From Bacillota bacterium (GTDB lineage Bacteria; Bacillota; Clostridia; Peptostreptococcales; Anaerovoracaceae), in assembly GCA_017433375.1 (NCBI GenBank), contig JAFRHG010000003.1:1-64000 (forward strand): a DNA stretch of 64,000 nt. Direction: 5' to 3'. Below, piece by piece: positions 1 through 7,454 of the stretch (its first letter is position 1; every line of letters begins with the position of its first letter). A program made the translations under genes and the position numbers. Under the pieces are notes generated by a model. The model worked only from the letters and a program-made list of their open reading frames with translations, was not told the DNA's origin and ran no database searches.

Positions 1-198
1 AAAGGGGCTGAGGCCAGTGCCATACTGTACAGCCTTGCGGAAACAGCGAAGGCAAACGGGCTGAAACCATACAATTACTTCAAACATCTTCTGACAGAGA
101 TCCCGAAGCACATGGACGACACAGAGCTTGGATTCCTGGAGGATCTTCTCCCCTGGTCAGACAAACTTCCGGAAGACTGTCGCAAACAGAACGCATAG
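1..198 (+). CDS. tnpC: IS66 transposase TnpC, 3' end only (copy 1)
   Basis: The open frame from the window edge to the TAG at 196-198 encodes the last 65 residues of an IS66-type TnpC transposase. It aligns with the C-terminus of the complete copy ending at 2741: both share GAE-SA, ETAKAN, the block IPKHMDDT and the ending LPWSDK-PE-CRK. The two proteins differ at many positions, so these are related but distinct insertion sequences. The DDE catalytic residues would lie upstream of the window. This copy reads into a terminator and then its right terminal repeat, whose GTTTACCGCTTAC end is at 261-273. Confidence 0.9.
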   Translation, partial: KGAEASAILYSLAETAKANGLKPYNYFKHLLTEIPKHMDDTELGFLEDLLPWSDKLPEDCRKQNA

Positions 199-203
199 GA
201 TCG

Positions 204-237
204 ATCAAACCCCGAGTCAGAATGACCCGGGGTTTTT
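204..237 (+). terminator. Terminator after tnpC copy 1
   Basis: The hairpin pairs AAACCCCG with CGGGGTTT and is followed by a T-run. It sits a few bases after the tnpC stop, inside the insertion sequence's right end. Confidence 0.7.
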
Positions 238-329
238 AATGTCCTGTCAAGACACGGATGGTTTACCGCTTACGAATTGTCTAAAGAAGTGTAACGCCTT
301 TTTTAGACATTTTTCATCATGGAGGGAAA

Positions 330-680
330 ATGCAGGAATTGACGAGACAGATGCGGCTGCAGGAATGGGCAAGACAGATCGATGACTGGCAGGCGAGCGG
401 GATGACACAGAAGAACTGGTGCCGGATCCACAACATAGGATATGACGCATTCAAATATCGGAAAGCAAAAGTCGAGAAATATGCATCTGATCTTCTTCAG
501 AACGAGGATCATCGGATCGTAGCCGTAAACACTGATCTGATGAATCCGGAGCAGGCGGATATACAGCCGGCATCCGGGCAGACGATGGAGATCCATCTGG
601 AGAAGGCAACGGTGCGCGTATCGAACAACGTGGATATCCTCCTGCTGAAGAACGCTTTGGAGGTCCTTGCAAATGCTTAA
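330..680 (+). CDS. tnpA: IS66 accessory protein TnpA
   Basis: This 116-residue protein matches the IS66 TnpA (orf1) pattern: an N-terminal helix-turn-helix-like segment (roughly residues 8-45, with W-ARQI-W--SGMTQ--WC) followed by a short variable tail. It probably helps position the transposase at the IS ends, but its precise role is not settled in the family. The start has a good AGGGAA-type ribosome binding site. The stop codon overlaps the tnpB start (ATGCTTAA), which couples translation of the two genes. No disruption is seen. Confidence 0.85.
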   Translation: MQELTRQMRLQEWARQIDDWQASGMTQKNWCRIHNIGYDAFKYRKAKVEKYASDLLQNEDHRIVAVNTDLMNPEQADIQPASGQTMEIHLEKATVRVSNNVDILLLKNALEVLANA

Positions 681-1038
681 GGATCTGGATGCCAGTGGGT
701 TCAAAGCCGTATATATCGTCTGCGGATATACGGATCTGCGAAGAGGGATCGACGGTCTTGCCGGGATCGTGCAGAACGAGCTCAGGCTGAACCCCTTCGA
801 CAGCGGCGAGCTGTTTTTGTTCTGCGGAAGAAGAGCTGACCGGATCAAAGGGCTGCTGTGGGAAGGCGACGGCTTTCTGCTCCTGTACAAACGACTGGAG
901 GACGGAAAGTACAAATGGCCGCGGAACAGCCAGGAGGTTCTGGCGATGTCCCCGCAACAGTACAGGTGGCTGATGGAGGGCCTGTCGATCCATCAGAGGC
1001 AGTATGTCAAAGAGGTACAGGCAAGACGGACGGTCTAG
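673..1038 (+). CDS. tnpB: IS66 accessory protein TnpB
   Basis: The 121-residue product has the hallmarks of IS66 Orf2/TnpB: GYTDLRRGIDGLA near residues 18-30, then LFLFCGRRADRIKGLLWEGDGF at about 54-75 and LYKRLEDGKYKWP. The family is required together with TnpC for transposition of IS66 elements. I chose the ATG at 673, which overlaps the tnpA stop by eight bases; an upstream TTG in the same frame is less likely. Intact and collinear with tnpA and tnpC. Confidence 0.9.
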   Translation: MLKDLDASGFKAVYIVCGYTDLRRGIDGLAGIVQNELRLNPFDSGELFLFCGRRADRIKGLLWEGDGFLLLYKRLEDGKYKWPRNSQEVLAMSPQQYRWLMEGLSIHQRQYVKEVQARRTV

Positions 1039-1136
1039 GTTTTTGGGAAGAGCAGAGATGCCTGAACCATTGAAAAATGTGGATTTTTCGGTGGAAAAGG
1101 CTTTTTTTGCTGCCCGAAAAATGGTATACTTAAAAC

Positions 1137-2741
1137 ATGAAAAAGACAGATCTGACAAAGGAACAACTGATGCGGATGAGCCGCGAAGAACTGGTCAGTG
1201 CATACTTGGAAAGTCTTGAGGAAAGCCAGCGCCAGCAGGAACAGATCGACCGTCTCACAGAGGACTTTAACCAGATGAAAGCCATGCTTTTCAGTTCAAA
1301 GAGCGAAAAGAAAAAGGCTGATGAGGTCGATGGGCAGATCAGCATGGAGTTCAACGAAGCTGAGGCCGCTGCCCCGAAAGACGAAGTTGAGGAGCAGATC
1401 ACGATCAAAGAGCACACCCGCTCTGTGAAGAAGGCCGGCAAGAAGGAGGCGGATCTTTCAAAGCTTCCCAGAGAGGTCGTGACTCACAGCATCCCAGAAG
1501 AAAAACTAAAAGAGATTTTCCCTAATGGCTGGAAACAGCTACCCGATGAGATCTACACGAATGTAGAATACATTCCGGCAAAATTCATAGCAAAGGAACA
1601 TCACATAGAAGTATACTGCTCAAAAAACGATGACAGGATAGTCCGCGCGGATCATCCAAAGGAGCTTCTTGATGGCAGCATCGTTACCCCGTCACTTCTT
1701 GCGGGGATCATGAACAACAAATATGTGAATGCCCTGCCTCTTTACAGGATGGAGCAGGAATTCGAAAGAAACGACATACCAATAACCAGACAGAACATGG
1801 CCGGGTGGATCATCAAATGCACAGAGCGGTATTTGTCACTTCTTTATGACCGGATGAAGGTCGAACTTCTTGGCCACAGCGTGGTTCACGCAGATGAAAC
1901 ACCGCTTCTCGTATCTAAGGACGGCAGATCCGCAGGATCGAAAAGCTACATGTGGGTTTACAGGAGCAATGTGCTGGATGACAGGCCGATTGTGGTATAC
2001 GAATATCAAAAGACAAGGAAGACAGATCATCCGAAGGAGTTCCTGAAAGGATTTGAAGGCTTTCTGGTGACCGACGGATATGAGGTATATCACAAACTAG
2101 CAAGAGAGCGATCCGGTGAGATCAAGGTTGCCGGATGCTGGGTACATCTGAAGAGAAAATATACCGATGCGATCAAAGCCATGGGCAAGGCCGGATCTGA
2201 CACAGTTGCCGGGACCCTGTCCGGCCAGGCTATCGAAAAGATCCAGAAGATATTCCACAAAGACAACGAACTGAACATATTAGACAGCGAATCCAGGTTG
2301 AAACGGCGAAAAGAAGAAATCAAGCCTCTTGTCGACGCATTCTTTAAGTGGGTAAAAGAACATCGAGGCGATGTCACCCGCAAGTCTGCATGTGGAAGAG
2401 CCTTTACATACACTGTGGAACAGGAGCACTATCTCAGAGCGTTTCTTGAGGACGGTGATGTCCCAATGGATAACAATGCTGCAGAGAGAGCCATCCGGCC
2501 ATTCTGTATTGGCAAGAAAAACTGGGTCATGAGCGATACCGTTCACGGTGCTGAAAGCAGTGCCGTCGTCTACAGCATCACGGAGACAGCCAAGGCGAAT
2601 GATCTCAAACCACTTGAATATCTGAATCACCTTCTAAGCGAGATCCCGAAGCATATGGACGATACTGATTCATCCTTCATAGGCGACCTGCTCCCTTGGT
2701 CGGACAAGATACCAGAGGAATGCAGAAAACTGAAAACATGA
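1137..2741 (+). CDS. tnpC: IS66 family transposase TnpC
   Basis: A 534-residue DDE transposase, normal length for the family. An N-terminal coiled coil (about residues 1-60, rich in E, Q, R) is followed by an IS66 zinc/helix-turn-helix region and the catalytic core: first Asp in VVHADETPLLV (about 250), second in FLVTDGYEVYH (about 312), and the Glu in MDNNAAERAIR (about 455). All three acidic residues are present, so the enzyme looks active. A weak extended -10 (TGGTATACT, 1123-1130) lies just upstream, giving tnpC a possible promoter of its own. The stop is followed by a hairpin terminator. Confidence 0.95.
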   Translation: MKKTDLTKEQLMRMSREELVSAYLESLEESQRQQEQIDRLTEDFNQMKAMLFSSKSEKKKADEVDGQISMEFNEAEAAAPKDEVEEQITIKEHTRSVKKAGKKEADLSKLPREVVTHSIPEEKLKEIFPNGWKQLPDEIYTNVEYIPAKFIAKEHHIEVYCSKNDDRIVRADHPKELLDGSIVTPSLLAGIMNNKYVNALPLYRMEQEFERNDIPITRQNMAGWIIKCTERYLSLLYDRMKVELLGHSVVHADETPLLVSKDGRSAGSKSYMWVYRSNVLDDRPIVVYEYQKTRKTDHPKEFLKGFEGFLVTDGYEVYHKLARERSGEIKVAGCWVHLKRKYTDAIKAMGKAGSDTVAGTLSGQAIEKIQKIFHKDNELNILDSESRLKRRKEEIKPLVDAFFKWVKEHRGDVTRKSACGRAFTYTVEQEHYLRAFLEDGDVPMDNNAAERAIRPFCIGKKNWVMSDTVHGAESSAVVYSITETAKANDLKPLEYLNHLLSEIPKHMDDTDSSFIGDLLPWSDKIPEECRKLKT

Positions 2742-2750
2742 TCCTAAATC

Positions 2751-2777
2751 CAAACCCTGCGCAGCGTAGGGTTTTTA
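2751..2777 (+). terminator. Terminator after tnpC copy 2
   Basis: AAACCCT pairs with AGGGTTT, closely followed by more T residues. It is in the same place, relative to tnpC and the IS right end, as the terminator at 204-237. Confidence 0.65.
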
Positions 2778-2810
2778 CTTGGTCAAGAGTACGGATGTTT
2801 TACCGTTTAC

Positions 2811-2872
2811 GTTTGATCGATCCTATGCGTTCTGTTTGCGACAGTCTTCCGGAAGTTTGTCTGACCAGGGGA
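2811..2872 (-). repeat. 62-bp exact inverted copy of the tnpC copy 1 terminus
   Basis: This stretch is the perfect reverse complement of 149-210, that is, the last 50 coding bases of the first tnpC plus twelve bases after its stop. It begins at the base right after the inferred right end of IS copy 2. Outside these 62 bases the two regions diverge at once. Confidence 0.95.
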
Positions 2873-3067
2873 AGAGAAAGAAGTAAGACAGACCAAAGCT
2901 CCTCACTACCAATCACAGTGGTGGGGAGCTCTTTAAGTCGGAGCGAAGCTCCTGGCGCACTTGCGCGTCATGGACGAAGTGAACGGCTGCATCGGGAACC
3001 GATATTGTGTTTCGATGTCGATTGTGATTCGGGACCTGAATTCGACGGTGAAATGATCATTGAAAAG
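2873..3067. other. Gene-free stretch with one strong hairpin
   Basis: No convincing gene is present. A hairpin at 2897-2930 pairs AGCTCCTCACTAC with GTGGTGGGGAGCT around an 8-base loop; it resembles a terminator but has only a short T-run (CTTTAAG). A short in-frame remnant (MDEVNGCIGN..., about 2971-3054) shows no recognisable family. The stretch is likely debris left by the IS elements. Confidence 0.4.
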
Positions 3068-3158
3068 CGACTAAAATAAAATTAAAGATTAGATTAGTCG
3101 AAATTTGTTGACTACGCTATAGAAACGACTATAATAAAATTGTAGTTTAGATTAGTCG
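3068..3158 (+). promoter_or_regulatory. Promoter with two copies of a 33-bp palindrome-ended repeat
   Basis: Two copies (3068-3100 and 3126-3158) of an AT-rich 33-bp sequence start CGACT and end AGTCG, with inverted arms of 6-7 bp. TTGACT (3108-3113), a 16-bp gap and TATAAT (3130-3135) form a good sigma-A promoter whose -10 lies inside the second copy. This arrangement is what an operator for a dyad-binding regulator would look like. A third copy precedes the lipoprotein gene at 6479. Confidence 0.65.
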
Positions 3159-3174
3159 AAATGGAGGACCTCGT

Positions 3175-4407
3175 ATGTCTTATATAGAGCGTGCAATTAC
3201 GAATGTATTAATAGACCGGGTATCTTCGAGCAAATGTCTGCTTTTAACAGGAGCAAGACAGGTAGGGAAGTCAACAATAATAAAGCATGTGTTTCCGGAT
3301 TATAATATCGCCAACTTTGACGACCGGCTGACTAGGCTTCAGGCAAGAGAAGAACCAAGGCTTTTCCTTTTGAACAATCCCAGACCTCTGTTTATCGATG
3401 AAGTTCAGAAAGAAAGCAGTATTCTTGAGGAAATAAAACTGATCGTTGACGGTTCTGACACAAGAGGAGATTTCATCTTATCGGGGTCACAAAAACTGGA
3501 GCTGATGAAAGGAATGAGTGAATCTCTTGCTGGAAGGATTTCTATTGTGGAACTCACAGGTCTGTCACTGCGAGAAATAAACGAGGTTCCATTTTATAGC
3601 CACTTTGTACCGACGGAAGAGTATATTCGGGAAAGAGAAAAGGCTATCGTCGGGTACTCTGATATCTGGGAGTTCATTCATAGAGGATCTTATCCTGAAC
3701 TGTATGATATCGATAGGGATTGGCAGGATTTTTATTCCTCATATGTTTCCACTTATCTCGAGAGGGATATCAATGAACTGATTGCGGCGGACAGTCTGAC
3801 TTTTACAAAGTTTATGACTTCTGTAGCCGCCAGAACAGGTGAAATGCTTAATTATGCAAGTATAGCAAGCGAAGTCGGAGTAAGTGAGCCAACGATCAAA
3901 ACTTGGATATCTATTCTTGAACGCACCGGAATCGTATATATCCTTCAGCCATATAGTTCCAGTGCTCTTAACAGGGTTATTAGAACTCCTAAGATTTATT
4001 TCAGAGACACCGGGCTTGCCTGTTACCTGACTAGGTGGCTCACTGCAGAAGCCTTAAAGAATTCTGCAGTAGCGGGGAATATGTTTGAGACCTTTGTGGT
4101 TTCAGAAATATTGAAAACCTATAGTAATGAGGGAAGGGACTACAGATTCAATATTTTCTATTACAGAGGCAAAGATAAAAGGGCATCCGGAGAAAACGAA
4201 ATCGATCTGGTCATTGAGGAAAACGGCATGTTGTATCCTGTCGAGATCAAAATGACGGGCAATCCAAAATCAAATATGGCATCTGCTAATCAGATTCTTG
4301 ACAAGATACCTGACAAGAAACGCGGAATGGGAGTTATTCTGTGTATGATAGACAGAAAAACATATCTTAGAGATAATCTGGTAGCCTTGCCAATAGAATA
4401 TATTTAG
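3175..4407 (+). CDS. AAA ATPase with DUF4143 domain
   Basis: The 410-residue protein has an N-terminal AAA_14 domain with Walker A GARQVGKST (residues 27-35) and a Walker B-like PLFIDEVQ (about 76-83), then a sensor-type LSGSQKLEL (about 101). The second half, with a helix-turn-helix-like region (VGVSEPTIKTWI) and a C-terminal EIDLVIEENG...YPVEIK motif typical of restriction-like nuclease folds, is DUF4143. Function in the family is unknown; such genes are frequent, mobile and multi-copy in gut anaerobes. Start supported by GGAGG at 3163-3167. Lower GC than the downstream core genes. It stands alone under the repeat-bearing promoter. Confidence 0.9.
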   Translation: MSYIERAITNVLIDRVSSSKCLLLTGARQVGKSTIIKHVFPDYNIANFDDRLTRLQAREEPRLFLLNNPRPLFIDEVQKESSILEEIKLIVDGSDTRGDFILSGSQKLELMKGMSESLAGRISIVELTGLSLREINEVPFYSHFVPTEEYIREREKAIVGYSDIWEFIHRGSYPELYDIDRDWQDFYSSYVSTYLERDINELIAADSLTFTKFMTSVAARTGEMLNYASIASEVGVSEPTIKTWISILERTGIVYILQPYSSSALNRVIRTPKIYFRDTGLACYLTRWLTAEALKNSAVAGNMFETFVVSEILKTYSNEGRDYRFNIFYYRGKDKRASGENEIDLVIEENGMLYPVEIKMTGNPKSNMASANQILDKIPDKKRGMGVILCMIDRKTYLRDNLVALPIEYI

Positions 4408-4524
4408 AGCAGTTCTGGACATGTTCCCGATGACTAACAGGTAGTTGTGACATCAAGATGGACGTATCGAGTCATGTGGAGAGTGTTTGCCTTCTGTCAA
4501 GGGAGAGGCAGAGGTAACATACAC

Positions 4525-4860
4525 ATGAAAAGCAAAAAAAACAGTGTATATATTCTGATCCTGCTGTTGGCGACGATCACGCTATGACGGCATGACGCAA
4601 AATGAGCTTGATTACAAAATGCAGAAGACCGGCGCGACATTGGATGAATACAAGACATTTGCCGGGGAACAGGTGCTCGATTTTACTGACGAGCAGAAAG
4701 CAATCATAGACGAGCATATGGAACGGATCAGCAGCGTATACTCACGGTACGCAGATATATATCAACGGAGATTTCATGACACAACGTGAGCGCGATGAAG
4801 ATGGAGGAAGATTTCTTGACTACGTTTTTGCTCACGAATTATTTCACTGTATTACACGAT
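4525..4860 (+). pseudogene. Remnant of a secreted metallopeptidase-like protein
   Basis: Pieces of one gene lie in different frames. At 4525 a signal-peptide-like segment (MKSKKNSVYILILLLATITL) runs into a stop. From 4592 a second frame gives 65 residues (DFTDEQKAIIDEHMERISSVY...). From about 4810 a third frame encodes DYVFAHELFHCITR, containing HELFH, which fits the HExxH zinc-binding motif of metallopeptidases. The spacing is too short for an intact enzyme, so the centre has been deleted and the frame lost at least twice. I cannot name the peptidase family. Confidence 0.6.
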
Positions 4861-4913
4861 GCAACAGTGCAGCATTTGTTACTACCAGGCATTATGAGAA
4901 GAAAGGTGACAAT

Positions 4914-5873
4914 ATGAAACCATTCAAAGGAACACCAACGGACTATTCCCTTAAGAGGAACTGGCTGTCGAAGCCGGACGATCCGGTCAAGCCGGTGGAT
5001 CTGGTATACCTGTATCCGTCAAGCTGCATGGATCCATTCGCTGACGTAATATGCCTGGTTGACAACAAAAGCATGCGTTCAAGCGCGAAGCGCAACTGTA
5101 CCCAGCAGGCTGCGGCTTTCGAAGAGATCGCCAACATATATGCTCCCTTCTGGCGGCAGGTAAGCGCTCTCAAGCTCCAAACGCTGAGTTTTGAAGAAGT
5201 CGACGAAGCGGAGTGGGCAGAACCGAGAACAGACGTATATGCCGCGTTGGATTACTATTTTGAACACCTGAATCAGGGACGGCCGTATTTTCTTGCCGGC
5301 CACTCACAGGGGTCCAGGCTAAGTTATATGGTGTTATCCGAGTATATGAGGGAGCATCCTGAACGCTACAGGAATATGATCGCCGCTTACTGCCTTGGCG
5401 ATTCCCTGACGAAGCAGTATCTGGAAGAGAATCCCCATGTGAAGGCGGCACAGGCAGCCGATGATACCGGCGTTGTGATCTCATGGAATACCGAGGGGCC
5501 GGAAAACAAAGGACACGAATCACTGGTGATCGCACCGGGTGCCATATCGATCAATCCACTGAACTGGAAGACAGACGACACCCCGGCCTCCTCAGAGGAG
5601 AATCTGGGTACCTTTATGCCCCATCTGCTGAGATCCGGCCTGAAAAAGCTTCCCGTTAAAGCTGACGCCGTATTGGATCTTGAACGGGGCACCGTAGTGG
5701 TCACCGAGCCAAGGCTGTCGAAATGTGCCATTTCGAAGATCCCCGGGTTCCAACAGGCCGCAGCAGTATTTGGTCCGGCAAGCTACCACGGATGTGATTA
5801 TTCATTCTTCTTCCTGAACATCCGGGAAAACGCCCGCATGCGATGGGAAACCTGGTGTAAGGAGATGGCATGA
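4914..5873 (+). CDS. DUF3089 family alpha/beta hydrolase-like protein
   Basis: The 320-residue protein matches DUF3089 proteins: an N-terminal DYSLKRNWLSKP, then VDLVYLYPSS, and a serine-hydrolase nucleophile elbow FLAGHSQGS with Ser at about residue 131. A late His in MPHLLRS or YHGCDYSFF could complete a triad. No signal peptide is seen from this start, so it is probably cytoplasmic; substrate unknown. The longer open frame to 4776 includes the HELFH fragment of the broken peptidase, which is not part of this gene. The ATG at 4914 has GAAAGGTGA upstream. Two terminators follow. Confidence 0.75.
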   Translation: MKPFKGTPTDYSLKRNWLSKPDDPVKPVDLVYLYPSSCMDPFADVICLVDNKSMRSSAKRNCTQQAAAFEEIANIYAPFWRQVSALKLQTLSFEEVDEAEWAEPRTDVYAALDYYFEHLNQGRPYFLAGHSQGSRLSYMVLSEYMREHPERYRNMIAAYCLGDSLTKQYLEENPHVKAAQAADDTGVVISWNTEGPENKGHESLVIAPGAISINPLNWKTDDTPASSEENLGTFMPHLLRSGLKKLPVKADAVLDLERGTVVVTEPRLSKCAISKIPGFQQAAAVFGPASYHGCDYSFFFLNIRENARMRWETWCKEMA

Positions 5874-5889
5874 TTGTCCTTTCTGGAGA

Positions 5890-5922
5890 AGCGGCGCATC
5901 AGAGATGATGTGCCGCTCTTTT
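5890..5922 (+). terminator. Terminator after the DUF3089 gene
   Basis: AGCGGCGCATCA pairs (with small mismatches) with TGATGTGCCGCT, followed by CTTTTTC. Confidence 0.75.
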
Positions 5923-5923
5923 T

Positions 5924-5958
5924 CCTCACCACCTGTCATGGCGGTGAGGAGCTTTTTT
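5924..5958 (+). terminator. Second terminator-like hairpin
   Basis: CCTCACC pairs with GGTGAGG around a 12-base loop and is followed by AGCTTTTTT. It abuts the first terminator. Confidence 0.65.
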
Positions 5959-5959
5959 A

Positions 5960-6409
5960 TGGGGTGTTCAAAGTTAATTGAGGTCTGGAGTTGGGGGATT
6001 TTGCCGTTTCACAATAAAACGCGGGTTTCGGCATAATGCCGATGTATGTGGGATGAATGAAATTGTGAGTATGCAGAGGTGCAGTGTATAGTTACAGAAA
6101 AATACAGAAATGATGAGGCGTTCGACTGTCTCAGTATGTCAAAAGCCCCGTTTTCTACCGATTCGGCATACGGGCAAGTAATGTTCACTATGCTGATTCG
6201 TTGTCTGATGGCCAATTCGGCAAACTTTTTGATTCTCTATGCAGGTGGGCCGTCAGCGGCCCCGCGGTTTATGTCCTGTCGAGACACGGATGATTCAGAA
6301 TGAACCCTTGAAATTATCCAGAAATCATAAGGGAACGGGTTGGCGGAGGCCGGCGTTGCCTTTGCACGGCCGGTCAAGCAAAGGCAATCCTCATTGCCGC
6401 AGAAATCTG
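5960..6409. other. Gene-free stretch with IS66 right-end remnant and decamer inverted repeat
   Basis: No supported gene. At 6271-6292 the sequence ATGTCCTGTCGAGACACGGA plus TG repeats, with one mismatch, the right-end region of IS66 copy 1 (240-261), so an IS copy once ended here. At 6356-6365 and 6378-6387 two copies of the window-wide decamer face each other (TTGCCTTTGC, 12-base gap, GCAAAGGCAA). TCGGCAT-A-ATGCCGA near 6029 is a small palindrome. Confidence 0.5.
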
Positions 6410-6469
6410 TTGACGGAAGCGAAAAAAACGACTGTAATAGTATTGGGATTTAGATTAGTCGAATGGAGG
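6410..6469 (+). promoter_or_regulatory. Promoter with third 33-bp repeat copy
   Basis: TTGACG (6410-6415), a 17-bp gap and TGTAAT (6433-6438) form a likely promoter. The -10 lies inside 6429-6461, a 33-bp sequence starting CGACT and ending TTAGTCG that matches the two copies upstream of the DUF4143 gene. The match continues into the ribosome binding site (GAATGGAGG). Confidence 0.65.
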
Positions 6470-6478
6470 CTCTATTTG

Positions 6479-7378
6479 ATGAACCGGACAATAAGCATTT
6501 TAATTAGTATATGTTTCCTTCTGATCCTGTGCAGCTGCAGCGCAGAAGAACCGGGCGACAGGGATGCTGAAGAAGCAAATGTGTATAAGCTCGAAACGGT
6601 GCATGAGGTCAACGGCAGGCAGGGCGTCTGCGCAGAAGGGGACAGTTACTGGGTCAGCGGTTCTACGACGCTGACAAAATATGACCGGAAATGGAATGTG
6701 GTTGCGGAAAACAAAGATCCCTTCGAGGGATATGAGCTGGAAGTCAATCACATTGGTGATATTGACGTTTATCAGAACGAGCTTTATCTCGGCGTAGAGT
6801 ACTTTATGGACGGCGAAGGAAAAAACATCCAGGTCGCGGTCTATGACGGTGACACCCTGGAATTGAAAAGGGTCTTTCCTTTCCGTCCGGATACGGGACA
6901 GCTGGAATGCAGCGGAATAGCCGTGGACCCGGATTCCCGCACGGTCTACCTGTCATCCTGGATCGCTGATGAGTCCAGCAGTTATCTCTATATGTACGAT
7001 CTTGACACCGGCGAGTACAAGGGGAAACTGAAGATGGAACCTCAGCCGGAGTGGATCCAGGGAGTCGCCTGCTATAACGGGGATCTGTATATAACATGTG
7101 ACGACGGGGATGCGGATGACGATGAGCCGGATCACATGTATCGAATCGAGGTCGGCGATGACAAGGAAACAGGCGCGGTCTTTCTGGAAAAGATCTTTGA
7201 CGACGTGAAACGGCAGGGTGAGGTCGAGGGACTGACCTTTGACAAACAGCAGAAAACCTTTCTGCTGCTGTACAATCGGGGCGCAAAGATCGTGGCGGGC
7301 ATGCCGACGGGCTTCTATAGCGGATACGATCACGAGATCCATGAGGTCTTTGTATATCGGATAAAAAGCTGGGAATGA
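6479..7378 (+). CDS. Lipoprotein with probable beta-propeller fold
   Basis: From the ATG at 6479, GGAGG nine bases upstream, the 299-residue product has a lipoprotein signal (ISILISICFLLILCSCS; lipidated Cys near residue 19). The mature part repeats blade-like strands: YDGDTLELKRVFPF, SGIAVDPDSRTVYLSSW, YMYDLDTGEYKGKL, QGVACYNGDLYITCDDG and VEGLTFDKQQKTFLLLYN. Such patterns occur in SMP-30/SdiA-regulated-like beta-propellers. An Asp-rich stretch (DDGDADDDEPD) could bind Ca2+. Anchored outside the membrane; ligand unknown. The open frame extends upstream to 6239, but that part covers the promoter and is not coding. Confidence 0.7.
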   Translation: MNRTISILISICFLLILCSCSAEEPGDRDAEEANVYKLETVHEVNGRQGVCAEGDSYWVSGSTTLTKYDRKWNVVAENKDPFEGYELEVNHIGDIDVYQNELYLGVEYFMDGEGKNIQVAVYDGDTLELKRVFPFRPDTGQLECSGIAVDPDSRTVYLSSWIADESSSYLYMYDLDTGEYKGKLKMEPQPEWIQGVACYNGDLYITCDDGDADDDEPDHMYRIEVGDDKETGAVFLEKIFDDVKRQGEVEGLTFDKQQKTFLLLYNRGAKIVAGMPTGFYSGYDHEIHEVFVYRIKSWE

Positions 7379-7384
7379 GCGGTG

Positions 7385-7393
7385 TGGTATAAT
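7385..7393 (+). promoter_or_regulatory. Extended -10 promoter for the CARF-HEPN gene
   Basis: TGTGGTATAAT carries a consensus TATAAT (7388-7393) with the TG extension, just after the lipoprotein stop. No good -35 is visible, as is common for extended -10 promoters. It lies about 60 bp ahead of the CARF-HEPN start. Confidence 0.6.
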
Positions 7394-7454
7394 AGTCCGA
7401 CAGGATGTGAATAAAAAGGCAACGAATTATGGAGAACTCAGGAGGAACAAGACG

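Larger units (their letters stand above)
291..2810 (+). mobile_element. IS66-family insertion sequence, complete tnpA-tnpB-tnpC (copy 2)
   Basis: Three genes in the order tnpA, tnpB, tnpC on one strand form the standard IS66 set. The right end is well supported: 2795-2810 (GGATGTTTTACCGTTTAC) matches the right end of copy 1 at 257-273, and its reverse complement begins GTAA, as IS66 termini do. The left end is less certain; a GTAACGCC at 291 is the best candidate. The 8-bp flanks expected as target duplication (283-290 and 2811-2818) do not match, so the element has been rearranged since insertion or the left boundary is wrong. Confidence 0.75.

Noticed and set aside
2696-3079. 127-residue open frame after tnpC
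   Set aside because: It overlaps the tnpC end, IS terminator and IS right end and the inverted 62-bp copy; no coherent protein pattern.
3068-3158. CRISPR-like repeat pair
   Set aside because: Only two adjacent copies with a 25-bp gap, containing promoter boxes; no array and no cas gene. Interpreted as promoter/operator repeats.
4776-4913. N-terminal HELFH extension of the DUF3089 protein, suggesting a peptidase-hydrolase fusion
   Set aside because: DUF3089 homology starts at the ATG at 4914, which has its own ribosome binding site; the upstream part belongs to the broken metallopeptidase gene.
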